The notes: generated from the letters alone by a model not told the origin. A stretch of 64,000 bases of DNA from NC2004 sp050874905 (GCA_050874905.1 JBNMLP010000006.1:62001-126000), one strand, 5' to 3'. Positions 17,412 through 27,527 are shown, counted from the first letter of the stretch. Translations and numbers: made by a program.

Positions 17412-18359
17412 TTGAAGCGATTGTCTATAGTGGTTTCCGTATACAATGAGGAAGCTGTATTAATGAAATTCCAGGAAACAATGATGACGATCATTGGTTC
17501 TCTTCCCTATGATGTGGAATTGATCTATGTCAATGATGGAAGTGGGGATGCCAGTGAATCTATACTCAATACGTTTGAAGCACAGTATGAGAGTGTGAAA
17601 GTGATCCATTTTTCCAGAAATTTCGGACATGAAGCTGCCATGATCGCCGGGATCGATCATGCATCCGGAGATTATATTGTCTGTATGGATGCGGATCTGC
17701 AGCATCCGCCACAGAGCCTTCCCGCCATTTGTAAGGCCTTTCAGGAGGGAAATCAGATTGTTTTGATGGTGCGCAGTGAGAACCGGGATGCCGGACTGTT
17801 TAAGAATGTCACATCCTCTCTTTTTTATGGGTTGCTCAACTGGCTTGGCAACGATAAGTTTGTAAAAAATGTATCGGATTTCTTTGGGATGGATCGCATG
17901 GTGGCAGATATTTTCCGGAAAGAATATCGGGAAAAACGCCGTTATTTAAGAGGCTATATCCAGCATGTGGGATTTCGTAAAAAGGTCATTAACTATGTGG
18001 CAGCTCCCCGTTATGCCGGGGAGAGCAAATACAGTATCAAAAAACTGTTTAATGTATTTGTGATCGCTATTGTGAATTTTTCAAAGAATCTTGTGCGTGC
18101 CGGATTTTTGTTTGCAGCGATCGCATTTGCACTTGCACTTGTGTTTGCAATCTATTCCATTTCCCTTTATACAAGGATCCATCACTGGTCCGGAATCGGA
18201 GTGATGGCATGTGTCATCAGCTTTTTCTTTGGATTACAGTTTGTATTGATGGGAATCATGGGAGAGTATATCGGGGCAATCTTAAGTGAAACGAATCGCC
18301 GACCTATTTATATTGTAAAAGAAACACGCGGATATGAAGCGGGAGAGGATACCAGGTAA
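17412..18359 (+). CDS. GT2 polyprenyl-phosphate glycosyltransferase (GtrB/DPM1-like)
   Basis: 315 residues. A GT-A domain (VVSVYNEE start; DXD-type MDADLQHPP near residue 95) is followed by the QXXRW-like YREKRRYLRGYI region and two C-terminal transmembrane helices (about 225-250 and 262-285). This architecture is that of enzymes that load a sugar on undecaprenyl phosphate at the inner membrane face. The start is taken as TTG 17412, with GAGGTG 5 bases before it; GTG 17403 is possible. It lies next to a GtrA-bearing protein, the classic flippase partner. Confidence 0.9.
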   Translation: MKRLSIVVSVYNEEAVLMKFQETMMTIIGSLPYDVELIYVNDGSGDASESILNTFEAQYESVKVIHFSRNFGHEAAMIAGIDHASGDYIVCMDADLQHPPQSLPAICKAFQEGNQIVLMVRSENRDAGLFKNVTSSLFYGLLNWLGNDKFVKNVSDFFGMDRMVADIFRKEYREKRRYLRGYIQHVGFRKKVINYVAAPRYAGESKYSIKKLFNVFVIAIVNFSKNLVRAGFLFAAIAFALALVFAIYSISLYTRIHHWSGIGVMACVISFFFGLQFVLMGIMGEYIGAILSETNRRPIYIVKETRGYEAGEDTR

Positions 18360-18360
18360 C

Positions 18361-21300
18361 ATGAAGATAAAAGAACGTATAGCAGAGTTTCTCCATTCCG
18401 GAGAGGCATTTCGATATGTGATCGCGGGCATAGGAACGACGTTGTGCAACCTTTTGGTGTTCTCATTGTTACGGTATGGGCTGCATGTCAGTTTGAACCG
18501 GAGCAATTTTATTGCCATTCTCTGTTCCATTGTGTTTGCTTTTTTTGCCAATAAATTTTATGCGTTCCGATCCCTTGATACGGCACCTGTTGTGCTTGTG
18601 ACGGAGTTTATTAAGTTTTTAGGTGGCAGATTGATCACGATGGTGATCGAGATGTCCGGTGTCTATGTTTTGGCAGTCTGGTTTCATCTGCCGGAGATGT
18701 TCTCCAAGATCATGACACAGTTTATTGTGGTTGTAGCAAATTACGTGATCAGTAAGGTATTTGTGTTCCAGCGTGGAAAAGGACAAACGATTCTGGAGTG
18801 GGCGAAAGAACGGTATGTGTATGTGATCGCTTTTGCATTTCCAGTAGTATTGTTTTTTCTGATCTGTTTAAAATTTCAGGTGACACCATTTGGTGGCAAG
18901 ACGCTGATGATCATTGACAGTCTGCATCAGTACATTCCATTTTTTTCAGATTATTACGATAAACTGACAAAAACAGGAGAGTTTCTGTATTCGTGGAATG
19001 GCGCAGGGGGCTATAACTTTTTGACCTTGTGGGCATATTATCTGTCCAGTCCATTCAATCTTCTGATCATGTTGTTTGACAAATCACATATCAATACGGC
19101 AATGACGCTGATCATTGGTTTAAAGATTTGTCTGAGTAGTGTGACAATGACTTATTTTCTGGTACAGCGTTCCAAGCGCAGAGATATTACCGCAGTGATG
19201 TTTGGTGTCTGCTATGCGTTCAGCAATTATGTGATCGGATACTACTGGAACATTATGTGGCTGGATGTATTACTGCTTGCCCCATTGGTTGTGCTGGGAC
19301 TGGAACGGCTGATTGATAAAAAGGATATCCGTCTTTATGTGGTGACATTATTTGCTGCTCTGTTCTGTAATTTTTATATTGGATTTATGCTCTGTATTTT
19401 TCTGGTGCTCTGGTTTTTGCTTTATCCGCATCAGGGGGTCAAGGCATTTTTCTTGTCCGGCATCCGGTTTGCCCTGTCATCTATTTTGGCTGCCGGTATG
19501 GCTGCTTTCGTCCTGATCCCAACCTATTATGGTATTATGCTGACAGGACCGGCAGATTCTGAATTCCCGGTATCTTCGTGGTATGGCAGTGTAGCAGATA
19601 TTTTAAAGAAGTTCTGTTTTTATTGTGGTTCGATCACGAATCAGGCGGATGACGGCGGAGTGAATCTTTACTGTGGAATATTACCGATCTTTCTGGTGGT
19701 GATGTATCTGACGGTGAAAGAGATTTCACTGATCGAGAAGATCAAACGCTTTTTACTGCTGGCATTTTTTGTCGTATCTTTTGATAATACAGTACTGAAT
19801 TATATCTGGCATGGTTTCCATGATCAGTTTGGTATTCCAAACCGGTTCAGTTTTCTGATGATCTTTGTATTGTTAGTGACAGCACATGAAACGATCGGTT
19901 ATATGAAAGATACTTCTTTCTGGAAATTCCTGCTTCCGCTTGCACTGCTTGCAGGAGTAGTGCTTTACAATAATGAAGTGACACCCCTTTTTGAGGATCA
20001 GAAGGTGATCCGTTATACGATGATCGCTGTGATCGCATATTTTATGGCATTTATGCTTCAGATGATGCTGGAATGGAAGAGCAAGACACTTTACCTGGTA
20101 CTTCTGGTTTTTGTTTTTGCAGAAGTTTCCGTAAATGCATTCCACAGTTTTGAGGGCAATGGTCAGGTTCTGATGTCTGCGTATTTCGAGGATTCGGAAA
20201 CGATGCGGAAGGCAAAAGCATCGGTACATGATGATTCTCTTTACCGCGAGGAGCTCAGTAAGAATAATCTGGTGGATGAGAATTTCTGGCTCAATCTGCG
20301 TGGAGTGGGTATCTTTGGCTCCACGGCAAATGGTGATGCAGTGACACTGCTTGGAAAAATGGGATTTTATACAGCGGCCAATGAGCACCTTTATAATGGT
20401 GCAACACCGCTTACCGATTCTCTGCTTGGAGTAAAATACCTTTATAAACGGCAGGGTGACTATTTCGACCATGGGTTTGACCTTTATAAAACAGTGGACG
20501 GGGTGCAGGTGCTCAAAAATCCGTATGCCCTTTCCTTTGGTTATATGGTGAAGGATTCGGTTTATGACTGGGATTATGAGCAGTACCAGCCGGCAGAAGT
20601 GCTGAATGATTTTGTACATGTGGCAACCGGCGTGAAGGGAACATTGTTTACCGAGATGGCCGACCATTTTGGATGCAGTGGTGTCAACTGCGATGTGAAC
20701 AGCAATGGCACAGGAGATGGTACTTACGCATATGCTAGAAATGCGGAAGGAGATCTTACGGTAACGCTTACGATCACTGCGCCGGATGATCGTCCGATCT
20801 ATATTCGTGCAACGGGAACGAATTTGTCCGGTATCGTGACAGCGGTCAATGGAGTAGAAACTTCCAACGGACGTTATTTCTTCCAGCTTCTTCCGGTGGG
20901 AGAGACAAAAGCAGGGGATCAGATCACCGTGACATATCAGTTTAATGGCAGTGAGGATGATAACCAGACAGTAAATTTAAAGGCATATTCCTATGATGAG
21001 GATGTATTTGAAGAAACCTATGCGGCTCTGTCTAAAAATGAGTATCAGATTTCAGATTATACAAGCAGTTCGATGCGGGGGACGATTCATGCGGATGAGG
21101 ATGGCATGATGATGACATCGATCATCAATGAGCCGGGCTGGAAGGTATATGTAGATGGTGAGGAAGAGGAGATCGAGGAGATCGGCGACTGCTTTGCTGC
21201 GGTTTGGCTGCCAAAGGGTGACCATCAGGTAGAATTCCGGTTTGTACCTCAGACACTTCCAATTGCATCAATCATCTCGCTTGTTTCACTCCTTCTGTTT

Positions 21301-21378
21301 ATCGGATATCTGGAGGGCAAAAAGCATGGGGTATTTCAAAAGAAGACCAAGATTGTGGAACAACAGGATAATATTTAG
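18361..21378 (+). CDS. GtrA-YfhO fusion: lipid-linked sugar flippase domain plus large membrane transferase
   Basis: 1005 residues. Residues about 10-140 form a GtrA-like domain of four helices (FRYVIAGIGTTLCNLLVFSL opening), believed to flip polyprenyl-phosphate sugars. From about 150 onward the protein matches the YfhO-type large membrane proteins: about ten to twelve helices, then a soluble extracytoplasmic beta-rich domain (roughly 620-960) and a last helix near 965-985. YfhO proteins are involved in glycosylating lipoteichoic acid or related polymers. Start ATG 18361 is one base past the GT2 stop; an earlier ATG would overlap it and lacks an RBS. The fusion, with the GT2 gene immediately upstream, makes a compact three-activity glycosylation unit. 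Confidence 0.82.
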   Translation: MKIKERIAEFLHSGEAFRYVIAGIGTTLCNLLVFSLLRYGLHVSLNRSNFIAILCSIVFAFFANKFYAFRSLDTAPVVLVTEFIKFLGGRLITMVIEMSGVYVLAVWFHLPEMFSKIMTQFIVVVANYVISKVFVFQRGKGQTILEWAKERYVYVIAFAFPVVLFFLICLKFQVTPFGGKTLMIIDSLHQYIPFFSDYYDKLTKTGEFLYSWNGAGGYNFLTLWAYYLSSPFNLLIMLFDKSHINTAMTLIIGLKICLSSVTMTYFLVQRSKRRDITAVMFGVCYAFSNYVIGYYWNIMWLDVLLLAPLVVLGLERLIDKKDIRLYVVTLFAALFCNFYIGFMLCIFLVLWFLLYPHQGVKAFFLSGIRFALSSILAAGMAAFVLIPTYYGIMLTGPADSEFPVSSWYGSVADILKKFCFYCGSITNQADDGGVNLYCGILPIFLVVMYLTVKEISLIEKIKRFLLLAFFVVSFDNTVLNYIWHGFHDQFGIPNRFSFLMIFVLLVTAHETIGYMKDTSFWKFLLPLALLAGVVLYNNEVTPLFEDQKVIRYTMIAVIAYFMAFMLQMMLEWKSKTLYLVLLVFVFAEVSVNAFHSFEGNGQVLMSAYFEDSETMRKAKASVHDDSLYREELSKNNLVDENFWLNLRGVGIFGSTANGDAVTLLGKMGFYTAANEHLYNGATPLTDSLLGVKYLYKRQGDYFDHGFDLYKTVDGVQVLKNPYALSFGYMVKDSVYDWDYEQYQPAEVLNDFVHVATGVKGTLFTEMADHFGCSGVNCDVNSNGTGDGTYAYARNAEGDLTVTLTITAPDDRPIYIRATGTNLSGIVTAVNGVETSNGRYFFQLLPVGETKAGDQITVTYQFNGSEDDNQTVNLKAYSYDEDVFEETYAALSKNEYQISDYTSSSMRGTIHADEDGMMMTSIINEPGWKVYVDGEEEEIEEIGDCFAAVWLPKGDHQVEFRFVPQTLPIASIISLVSLLLFIGYLEGKKHGVFQKKTKIVEQQDNI

Positions 21379-21435
21379 AACGGAAGGTTCTGTTATATTA
21401 TAAACAGCTTTACGAAATAGCAAGGAGGTAGTTTC

Positions 21436-23193
21436 ATGAAGACAAAAGACGTAAGTAAAAGTTATGGTCAGGTCATTTTCACGTCGATCCTGGCAGCTAT
21501 TGCTGCGATTGCAGCTGCACTGGTAGCATTTTTACTGGGCGCAGGATTTGCATGGCTTACCGGAATTTTAGCAGCGGTAGCGGCAGTGGCAGCACTGTGG
21601 GCTTTGCTTGGCATTTATGACACGAAGCGGTCTGCCAAAATGCTGGAAGAGGAATGTCGGCGGTATCAGAGAGTATTTTCGGACTGTCCGATGGGAATGG
21701 CCCAGGCAGTACGTGTCACCGGTGCGGAGTATCGCCTGATCGAGACAAATGCAAAGTTCCGTCAGTATTTTGGAATCATTCCGAGAGATTATGAAGGGGT
21801 GAGTTTATCCAACAGTTCCAATGAGATGCTGCGCCTGATGAATGCATGGATCGATGCGTTCAACAACAATATGGCAAACGACGGAAGCCAGGTGCAGACT
21901 TTTGAAATCACGCTGGAAAATATCGACAAAACATTTAATACCACCATTTTCGTAGATGAACAAAATCATATCAATTTAGTAGTGCTGGATGTAACAGAAC
22001 AAAAAGAGGCTGAGGCGAAGCTTAGCAAGGCGATTGAGGAAACCAATGCTGCGTATAAGACACAGGGTGAATTTCTGGCGAACATGAGTCACGAGATCCG
22101 TACCCCGATCAATGGTATTTTAGGTATGTTGCAGCTTACCCTGATCTCGAATGATCTGACAACAGAGAACCGTGACAATCTGGAAACAGCTAAAAATTGT
22201 GCGGATACATTGCTGCGTCTGATCAACGATATTTTGGATTACACGAAGCTGGAAGCGGGTAAATATAAGATCCGTTATACTGAGATGGATATCAAAGAAG
22301 TGATCGAGAACACTGTAAATCTGCAGCGCCCGATCGCAGATAATAAGAACTTGCTGCTTGACTGTCAGATCGGTGCCAACGCACCAAAGACACTGATCGG
22401 TGATCCACAGCGTGTGGAACAGGTTTTAAACTGTATTTTATCCAATGCGATCAAATTTACAACCAATGGTGGTGTCCGGGTAAAGGTTGCATTTATTGAG
22501 GAAACGCCAACCCAGGTACGTGTGCGTATTGCAGTAGCAGATTCCGGTATCGGTATTTCTGATGAAGATAAAGAGAAATTGTTCAAGCGGTTCAGCCAGG
22601 TAGATTCTTCTAATACGAGAAAGTTTGGCGGAACCGGACTCGGTCTGGTCATTACGAAGCAGATCGTCGAGTTAATGAATGGTACGATCCAGGTGCAGTC
22701 CAAGGAGGGCATCGGCAGTACCTTTATTATAGAGTTACCAATGGAAGTGGTTGTAAAAGAGGAGGTTGCGGAAGAAATGACAGATGCATCAATTTTTTCA
22801 ATGGAAAGCAGTTCAAGAATCCATGTATTAGTAGCAGAGGATGAGCCGGTAAATCAGCAGGTAATTGGTAAGCTGCTTGGTATGGCTGGTTATTCTTATG
22901 ACATTGCCGGAAACGGTCAGGCCGCAGTAGATCTGTTTAAAGAGCGTCATTACGATGTCGGATTATTCGATGTGCAGATGCCGGTGATGGATGGATTGGA
23001 AGCAACAAAGCTGATCCGTGAGATCGAAGCACAGCGTGGCACAGGAGAGCATTTGCCAATTATTGCAGTAACAGCACGTGCCATGTTTGGAGAGAAGGAA
23101 AAGATCTTAGAAGCAAAATTGGATGATTATGTGGCAAAACCATATGTATTGGAAGATATTGTGGCAGCCATTAACAAATATACGGGAAAATAG
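21436..23193 (+). CDS. Hybrid sensor histidine kinase/response regulator
   Basis: 585 residues. Two N-terminal helices (about 13-60) are followed by a PAS-like domain (about 72-190), a HisKA dimerisation domain with His219 in NMSHEIRTPINGILG, and a HATPase domain with N-box (LNCILSNAIKF), G1 (DSGIGIS) and G2 (GGTGLGL), about 320-440. A receiver domain at about 462-583 has Asp512 in LFDVQMPVMDG and Lys in VAKPY. No output domain, so the signal should pass to another phosphotransfer protein. The very short extracytoplasmic loop argues for sensing in the membrane or cytoplasm. It is followed 8 bases later by the methyltransferase gene. AAGGAGG precedes the ATG. Confidence 0.94.
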   Translation: MKTKDVSKSYGQVIFTSILAAIAAIAAALVAFLLGAGFAWLTGILAAVAAVAALWALLGIYDTKRSAKMLEEECRRYQRVFSDCPMGMAQAVRVTGAEYRLIETNAKFRQYFGIIPRDYEGVSLSNSSNEMLRLMNAWIDAFNNNMANDGSQVQTFEITLENIDKTFNTTIFVDEQNHINLVVLDVTEQKEAEAKLSKAIEETNAAYKTQGEFLANMSHEIRTPINGILGMLQLTLISNDLTTENRDNLETAKNCADTLLRLINDILDYTKLEAGKYKIRYTEMDIKEVIENTVNLQRPIADNKNLLLDCQIGANAPKTLIGDPQRVEQVLNCILSNAIKFTTNGGVRVKVAFIEETPTQVRVRIAVADSGIGISDEDKEKLFKRFSQVDSSNTRKFGGTGLGLVITKQIVELMNGTIQVQSKEGIGSTFIIELPMEVVVKEEVAEEMTDASIFSMESSSRIHVLVAEDEPVNQQVIGKLLGMAGYSYDIAGNGQAAVDLFKERHYDVGLFDVQMPVMDGLEATKLIREIEAQRGTGEHLPIIAVTARAMFGEKEKILEAKLDDYVAKPYVLEDIVAAINKYTGK

Positions 23194-23201
23194 GAAGAAA
23201 C

Positions 23202-24698
23202 ATGAGAACGTTAGTGGAAGAAATCCGTAAAGGGAATCAAGTAAGACAGCAGTTTATTGCACTAAAAGAATCACTCAAAGAGGCGTCTGATAAGGACGCC
23301 TTTTTGGGGATTATAAATTATGATATGGATTTTTTCCGAACCTATTTAAAATCGGAAGATCCAAAGGTACGGAAAAATGTCATCCAGATCATCGGAATTT
23401 TAGAGCTTTCCCAGTTGACAGACGATCTGATCGAGGCATATCTTGAGGAACAGACACAGTTTTTGAAGGCGGAATATGTCAAGGTGCTTGGTCAGTTTGA
23501 TGTCGCACCTTATAAGGAGTTGTTAAGAAAACGCTATGACCAGTTAAAGGAGGAACCAGTTTCAGAGAGTTCCAAAAAACATGTGAGTGCCGAACTTCGG
23601 GAGCTGCGTGCGGTCATCAGCAAGCTCGGAGACATGAAAAAACACCAGTTTATCGGTGGTGATACCCGGTCAGTGATGATCTTTACTACCCTTTCCGGCA
23701 AGGAACGCTATTTAAAGCGTGTGATCGATGAGGCGATCGGCGAGGGAAAGACCACACTGGTAAAAGGTGGTGTCAAGGTGATCAGCAGTGATTATGAAAC
23801 ACTTTCTAAAATACGCTGCTATCAGGAAATCCTCTTTGTGATTCCGAAGGTAGGATTGCTGAAAGGCTCGGCGGCACATATGGCACAGCAGTTAAAAAAG
23901 GCAGGTTTGATGGACTATATCCGGGAACGTGTCAGCGGCAGCAGTGCCATTCCATACCGGATGGAACTCAGGGGATTTTTGGAGGAGAAGGAGGCACAGC
24001 ATTTCAGAAAACAGATGAGTCAGGAACTGGAGCATATGACAGATTATGAGCTCATCAATGATCCGACACAATATGAACTGGAATTTCGTTTCCATAAGAG
24101 CCGGAAGGAAGAAGGCTATCATGTCTATCTGAAATTCAGCCTGTTAAAGGATGAGAGGTTTGCTTATCGTACCCGTGCACTTTCGTCTTCCATGCAGCCA
24201 TATGTGGCAGCTATGATGGCAGAGATCACAAAGGATTACGTGCAAGACTGGGGACAGATGTTAGATCCGTTCTGTGGTGTAGGAACACTTTTGATGGAGT
24301 GTAACTACAACCGTCATGCACACAGTATTTATGGTGTCGATCTGTTTAAGGATGCGATCACGATCGCCATACAGTCTGCGAAACAGACACACATGGACAT
24401 TCATTATGTGCATAAGGATATGGCGGATTTTTCCCATGAGTATCTGTTTGATCTGGTGATCACGGATCTGCCATGCGTTTCTCCGAAAATGGAGGAAAGC
24501 CGGATCCATGCGATCTATACAACATTTTTAGACAAATGTGACGAGTGGTTAAAGGAGAGCGGTGTCATTTCCGTGTATACAAAAAGTCCGGCAATCCTCG
24601 AAGAAGTGATTGCCGGACAACATAAGTTTCGTTTGATCACACACACGCAAATGTATAAGAATCAAAAGGCGTGTCTTTATCTGTTAAAAAGAGCGTAA
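23202..24698 (+). CDS. HEAT-like plus Rossmann methyltransferase (Trm11/UPF0020-like RNA methylase)
   Basis: 498 residues. The N-terminal 100-130 residues are helical repeats of HEAT type (DPKVRKNVIQIIGILEL...). A middle domain of roughly 150 residues follows. A class I methyltransferase domain begins near residue 335 (MLDPFCGVGTLLMECN), with an acidic second-strand motif GVDLFKDAI. This layout resembles the UPF0020/Trm11 group that methylates N2 of guanine in tRNA or rRNA, but the usual NPPY/DPPY catalytic motif is replaced by TDLPCVSP. It starts 8 bases after the hybrid kinase, suggesting co-transcription. Its substrate is not established. Confidence 0.72.
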   Translation: MRTLVEEIRKGNQVRQQFIALKESLKEASDKDAFLGIINYDMDFFRTYLKSEDPKVRKNVIQIIGILELSQLTDDLIEAYLEEQTQFLKAEYVKVLGQFDVAPYKELLRKRYDQLKEEPVSESSKKHVSAELRELRAVISKLGDMKKHQFIGGDTRSVMIFTTLSGKERYLKRVIDEAIGEGKTTLVKGGVKVISSDYETLSKIRCYQEILFVIPKVGLLKGSAAHMAQQLKKAGLMDYIRERVSGSSAIPYRMELRGFLEEKEAQHFRKQMSQELEHMTDYELINDPTQYELEFRFHKSRKEEGYHVYLKFSLLKDERFAYRTRALSSSMQPYVAAMMAEITKDYVQDWGQMLDPFCGVGTLLMECNYNRHAHSIYGVDLFKDAITIAIQSAKQTHMDIHYVHKDMADFSHEYLFDLVITDLPCVSPKMEESRIHAIYTTFLDKCDEWLKESGVISVYTKSPAILEEVIAGQHKFRLITHTQMYKNQKACLYLLKRA

Positions 24699-24728
24699 TG
24701 ATGAAAGATATGATCTGTCAGAGCGGTC

Positions 24729-27437
24729 CTAGCGGATCGTGATCCGGCAGATCTTTTTCTTTTTGCTGCCATCTTTTGCCTGACAGGTGATCGTTACTTT
24801 TTTTCCTTTGCCCTTTTTCTTTGTCGTTACTTTTCCTTTTTGCGTGACCGTTGCGTATTTTTTATTGGATGTTTTCCATTTCACCTTTTTGTTGACGGCA
24901 TAACTTGGATAAACCGTCGCAGAAAGCTTCACGGATCTTCCTGCCTTTATGCTCAGCTTTGTTTTGTTGAGCTTTATTTTTGTCACCTTTTGTTTGATCG
25001 TCACGGTGCAGGTGGCGCGCACGGTTTCATTGTCCTTTGCAATGCAGGTGATGACTGCTTTGTGTTTGTTTCCCGCTTTTTTTGCAGTTACGACACCGGA
25101 GGAGGAAACGGAAGCATAAGAGGCATTGGAGGTTTCAAAACGCACCGACAGATTTTTTGCCTGAAGTGGAGCGCAGGTAGCCTTCAATGTGAATTTTTCG
25201 TTTGGTGATAAGGTCACTTTCGAGCGGTTTAAGGAAAGAGAGGTGACCTTGACGGGAGCGGTATAGGTCGTTGTCAGTGTATTTTTACTGCTTTCCTGAT
25301 CGGCACGGGTAAGGCGTATCTGATAGGTGCCTGTTGCGAGATCTTTAGTGGAAACTACGACCTGCTGATCGTTCCAGCTGGTAACCGGCATTGTGATTGA
25401 AGCCGAGGTGCTTGTATTGGTAAAGGTGACACTTCCAGCCGCTGTTCCAAAGAAGTAGCCGTTAATCTGGCAGGAACCACCATCATCACTTACAATGACT
25501 TCGGAAAGAGACGGGGAAGGATTGGTGGCTGCCTTATAAAAATTGATGTAGCCGCCACTGCTGCAGGTATCTGCCCATGCATCTGCTGTGGTGACTCCGC
25601 CTAAAATACGCCCTTTCAGTTCCAGTGCGGCCGCTGTTGGATAAATGGCAGCAAGCATTGCCGCTTCTCCGGTAACCATCGGAGTTGCCATCGATGTGCC
25701 ACTGTCGTAAGCATAGGATTGCAGTGTGGTTCCTGCTCCTACATTGTCAAGGTAAAGGGAGTAGCTGCCATTTTTTGCCGGAGTAAAGGATAAAATGGCA
25801 TAGTACTGTCTGGCGGTCAGGGCATGTCCCTTGGCAGCGATCTGCATCGGAAGCTGATACCAGACATCTTTGTCAAAGCTGATCTCATAAGGAGCAGCAT
25901 CCTCACTGCCCTCCGCGGCTGTGTAATCCGGCACACTGTTGATAATGCCGTTTTTAGAGGCAAGTGCTGTTTCCAGTGTATTATAACGGGTGATGGCAAG
26001 ACCGATGCTGTGCGTTGCACTCTGGGCAAGGAGCGAGTCTGCTTCTCCGCGAAGCCGCAGACTGAAATAGCCGTTTTGGCTGCAGGCGGAAGCTAAGGAA
26101 AATGGAACCGTAAGATAGTAGGTCTCTCCTGCGGTAGCAGAAATGTTCCACTTCAAGCTGCCGGAGGATTGCGCTCCGCTCTGGCTGATGCCGCCGTCTG
26201 CCTGCCTGGTCAATGTAGCAGCGGAATCTGTCACATAATCAGACAGGGAAACAGCGTTGTTGTAATCCTCATAGCTTAAGCTGTGGTTGCACTCCGCATT
26301 ATAATTTTCAGTTGCATAGGTAGAGAAAATGTTCGTACCCGGTGCATAAAGATCAACATTATTCTTTCCGTAATTGCTGAAGGAGGCTACCTTGCCGGAT
26401 TCGTTGGAGGCACCTACACTGATGATATAAGGATTGTCAAAGCAGGCAGGATAAACGGTACGGGTATCGATGTTCATTCCTTCATTTCCGGCAGCACAGA
26501 TGGATAAAATACCGAGCTGCCCGGCAGTTGTGATCAGGTCGTTTAATACACTGCCGTTTGGGTTATTGGTCAGATTCATTTCTCCACCTAAGGAAAGGTT
26601 GACGGCGCAGATATTTACACCATTTTTTTTCTGGGAAATGATATAGTTATAGGCGCGGATCAGGTAGCTTAAGCTGCTGGAGCCCTCTGCATCAATACAG
26701 CGTACACCGAGGATCTTTGCATCGGTAAGTCCGCTGATCCCTTTGTTATTGTGCAGGGATGCGCCAATGATCCCGGCGATATGTGTACCGTGCCCGTCGG
26801 TATCCTGATAGGAGCCATAGGTGTTGGTGACCGCATTGTACATTCCGGTACTGGTGTTGTTATAAAGCACATCGGTCAGATCCTCCTGTGTGCTATCGAT
26901 TCCGGTGTCTGCGACAACGACGATCGGAGTAGAGGACTTCGTAAGGTTTTTGGCTGCCTCATAGTGGGTGGAGGCAGGGGAAGGATCTGTTTCCTCACTC
27001 AGATACCACTGCCAGTCGGCATACGGTTCTTTTGCGGTATCTGCCTTTTGAAACAGGTAGTCCGGTTCACAGGAAGAAACCTCCTCTAACTGGTTCATCT
27101 CTTTTAATAGTTGTTTCGTATCCTTGCCTTTTACGGTGACCAAAGCGGCAGTGCCGTCTCCCTCGTTGGATAACGGTACAACGGATACTTTTTTCTCCGT
27201 CTTTGCGAAATAGTCTTTCAACTCTTTTGTGGTGTCATAGGTTTCTTTCATGGAAACGATCACCTGTCCCTCCACATAGGAAGGTTCTGTCCCGGTGGTC
27301 TCATCGCTGGTTTCCTCATTTAGATGAACCAGTTTCCTGAGAGGAGAGGTGCCTGCGTAGGAAGTGGGAAATATTGTCTGACACAGCAGGCAGGCGAATA
27401 CGAACAGGGCAAATAATTTTCTGGATTGTTTCATCAT
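24729..27437 (-). CDS. Large secreted subtilisin-family (S8) protease with IPT and Big_2 domains
   Basis: 902 residues. Signal peptide about 1-28; I9-type propeptide about 50-130 (VEGQVIVSMKE). Catalytic residues are Asp177 (VVADTGIDS), His216 (DTDGHGTHIAG), oxyanion Asn318 (AAGNEGM) and Ser582 (DSGTSMATPMVTGEAA). Between strands that are normally close, a segment of about 190 residues (380-570) rich in beta strands and Ser/Gly is inserted. The C-terminal part has an IPT/TIG-like domain (about 655-745), then two Big_2-like Ig domains (about 750-902) with a lysine-rich end (KKKGKGKK). It is likely exported and held at the wall by non-covalent binding. No sortase motif. RBS GGAAAGGA precedes the ATG. 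Confidence 0.93.
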   Translation of the reverse strand: MMKQSRKLFALFVFACLLCQTIFPTSYAGTSPLRKLVHLNEETSDETTGTEPSYVEGQVIVSMKETYDTTKELKDYFAKTEKKVSVVPLSNEGDGTAALVTVKGKDTKQLLKEMNQLEEVSSCEPDYLFQKADTAKEPYADWQWYLSEETDPSPASTHYEAAKNLTKSSTPIVVVADTGIDSTQEDLTDVLYNNTSTGMYNAVTNTYGSYQDTDGHGTHIAGIIGASLHNNKGISGLTDAKILGVRCIDAEGSSSLSYLIRAYNYIISQKKNGVNICAVNLSLGGEMNLTNNPNGSVLNDLITTAGQLGILSICAAGNEGMNIDTRTVYPACFDNPYIISVGASNESGKVASFSNYGKNNVDLYAPGTNIFSTYATENYNAECNHSLSYEDYNNAVSLSDYVTDSAATLTRQADGGISQSGAQSSGSLKWNISATAGETYYLTVPFSLASACSQNGYFSLRLRGEADSLLAQSATHSIGLAITRYNTLETALASKNGIINSVPDYTAAEGSEDAAPYEISFDKDVWYQLPMQIAAKGHALTARQYYAILSFTPAKNGSYSLYLDNVGAGTTLQSYAYDSGTSMATPMVTGEAAMLAAIYPTAAALELKGRILGGVTTADAWADTCSSGGYINFYKAATNPSPSLSEVIVSDDGGSCQINGYFFGTAAGSVTFTNTSTSASITMPVTSWNDQQVVVSTKDLATGTYQIRLTRADQESSKNTLTTTYTAPVKVTSLSLNRSKVTLSPNEKFTLKATCAPLQAKNLSVRFETSNASYASVSSSGVVTAKKAGNKHKAVITCIAKDNETVRATCTVTIKQKVTKIKLNKTKLSIKAGRSVKLSATVYPSYAVNKKVKWKTSNKKYATVTQKGKVTTKKKGKGKKVTITCQAKDGSKKKKICRITIR

Positions 27438-27527
27438 GGGGCATCCGTCCTTTCCATTTTTCTATTTTCAGTATAGCGTATTTTTGTAGAAAAATGTGAT
27501 TTCTTTTTAAACTATTGCGGATCCGCC

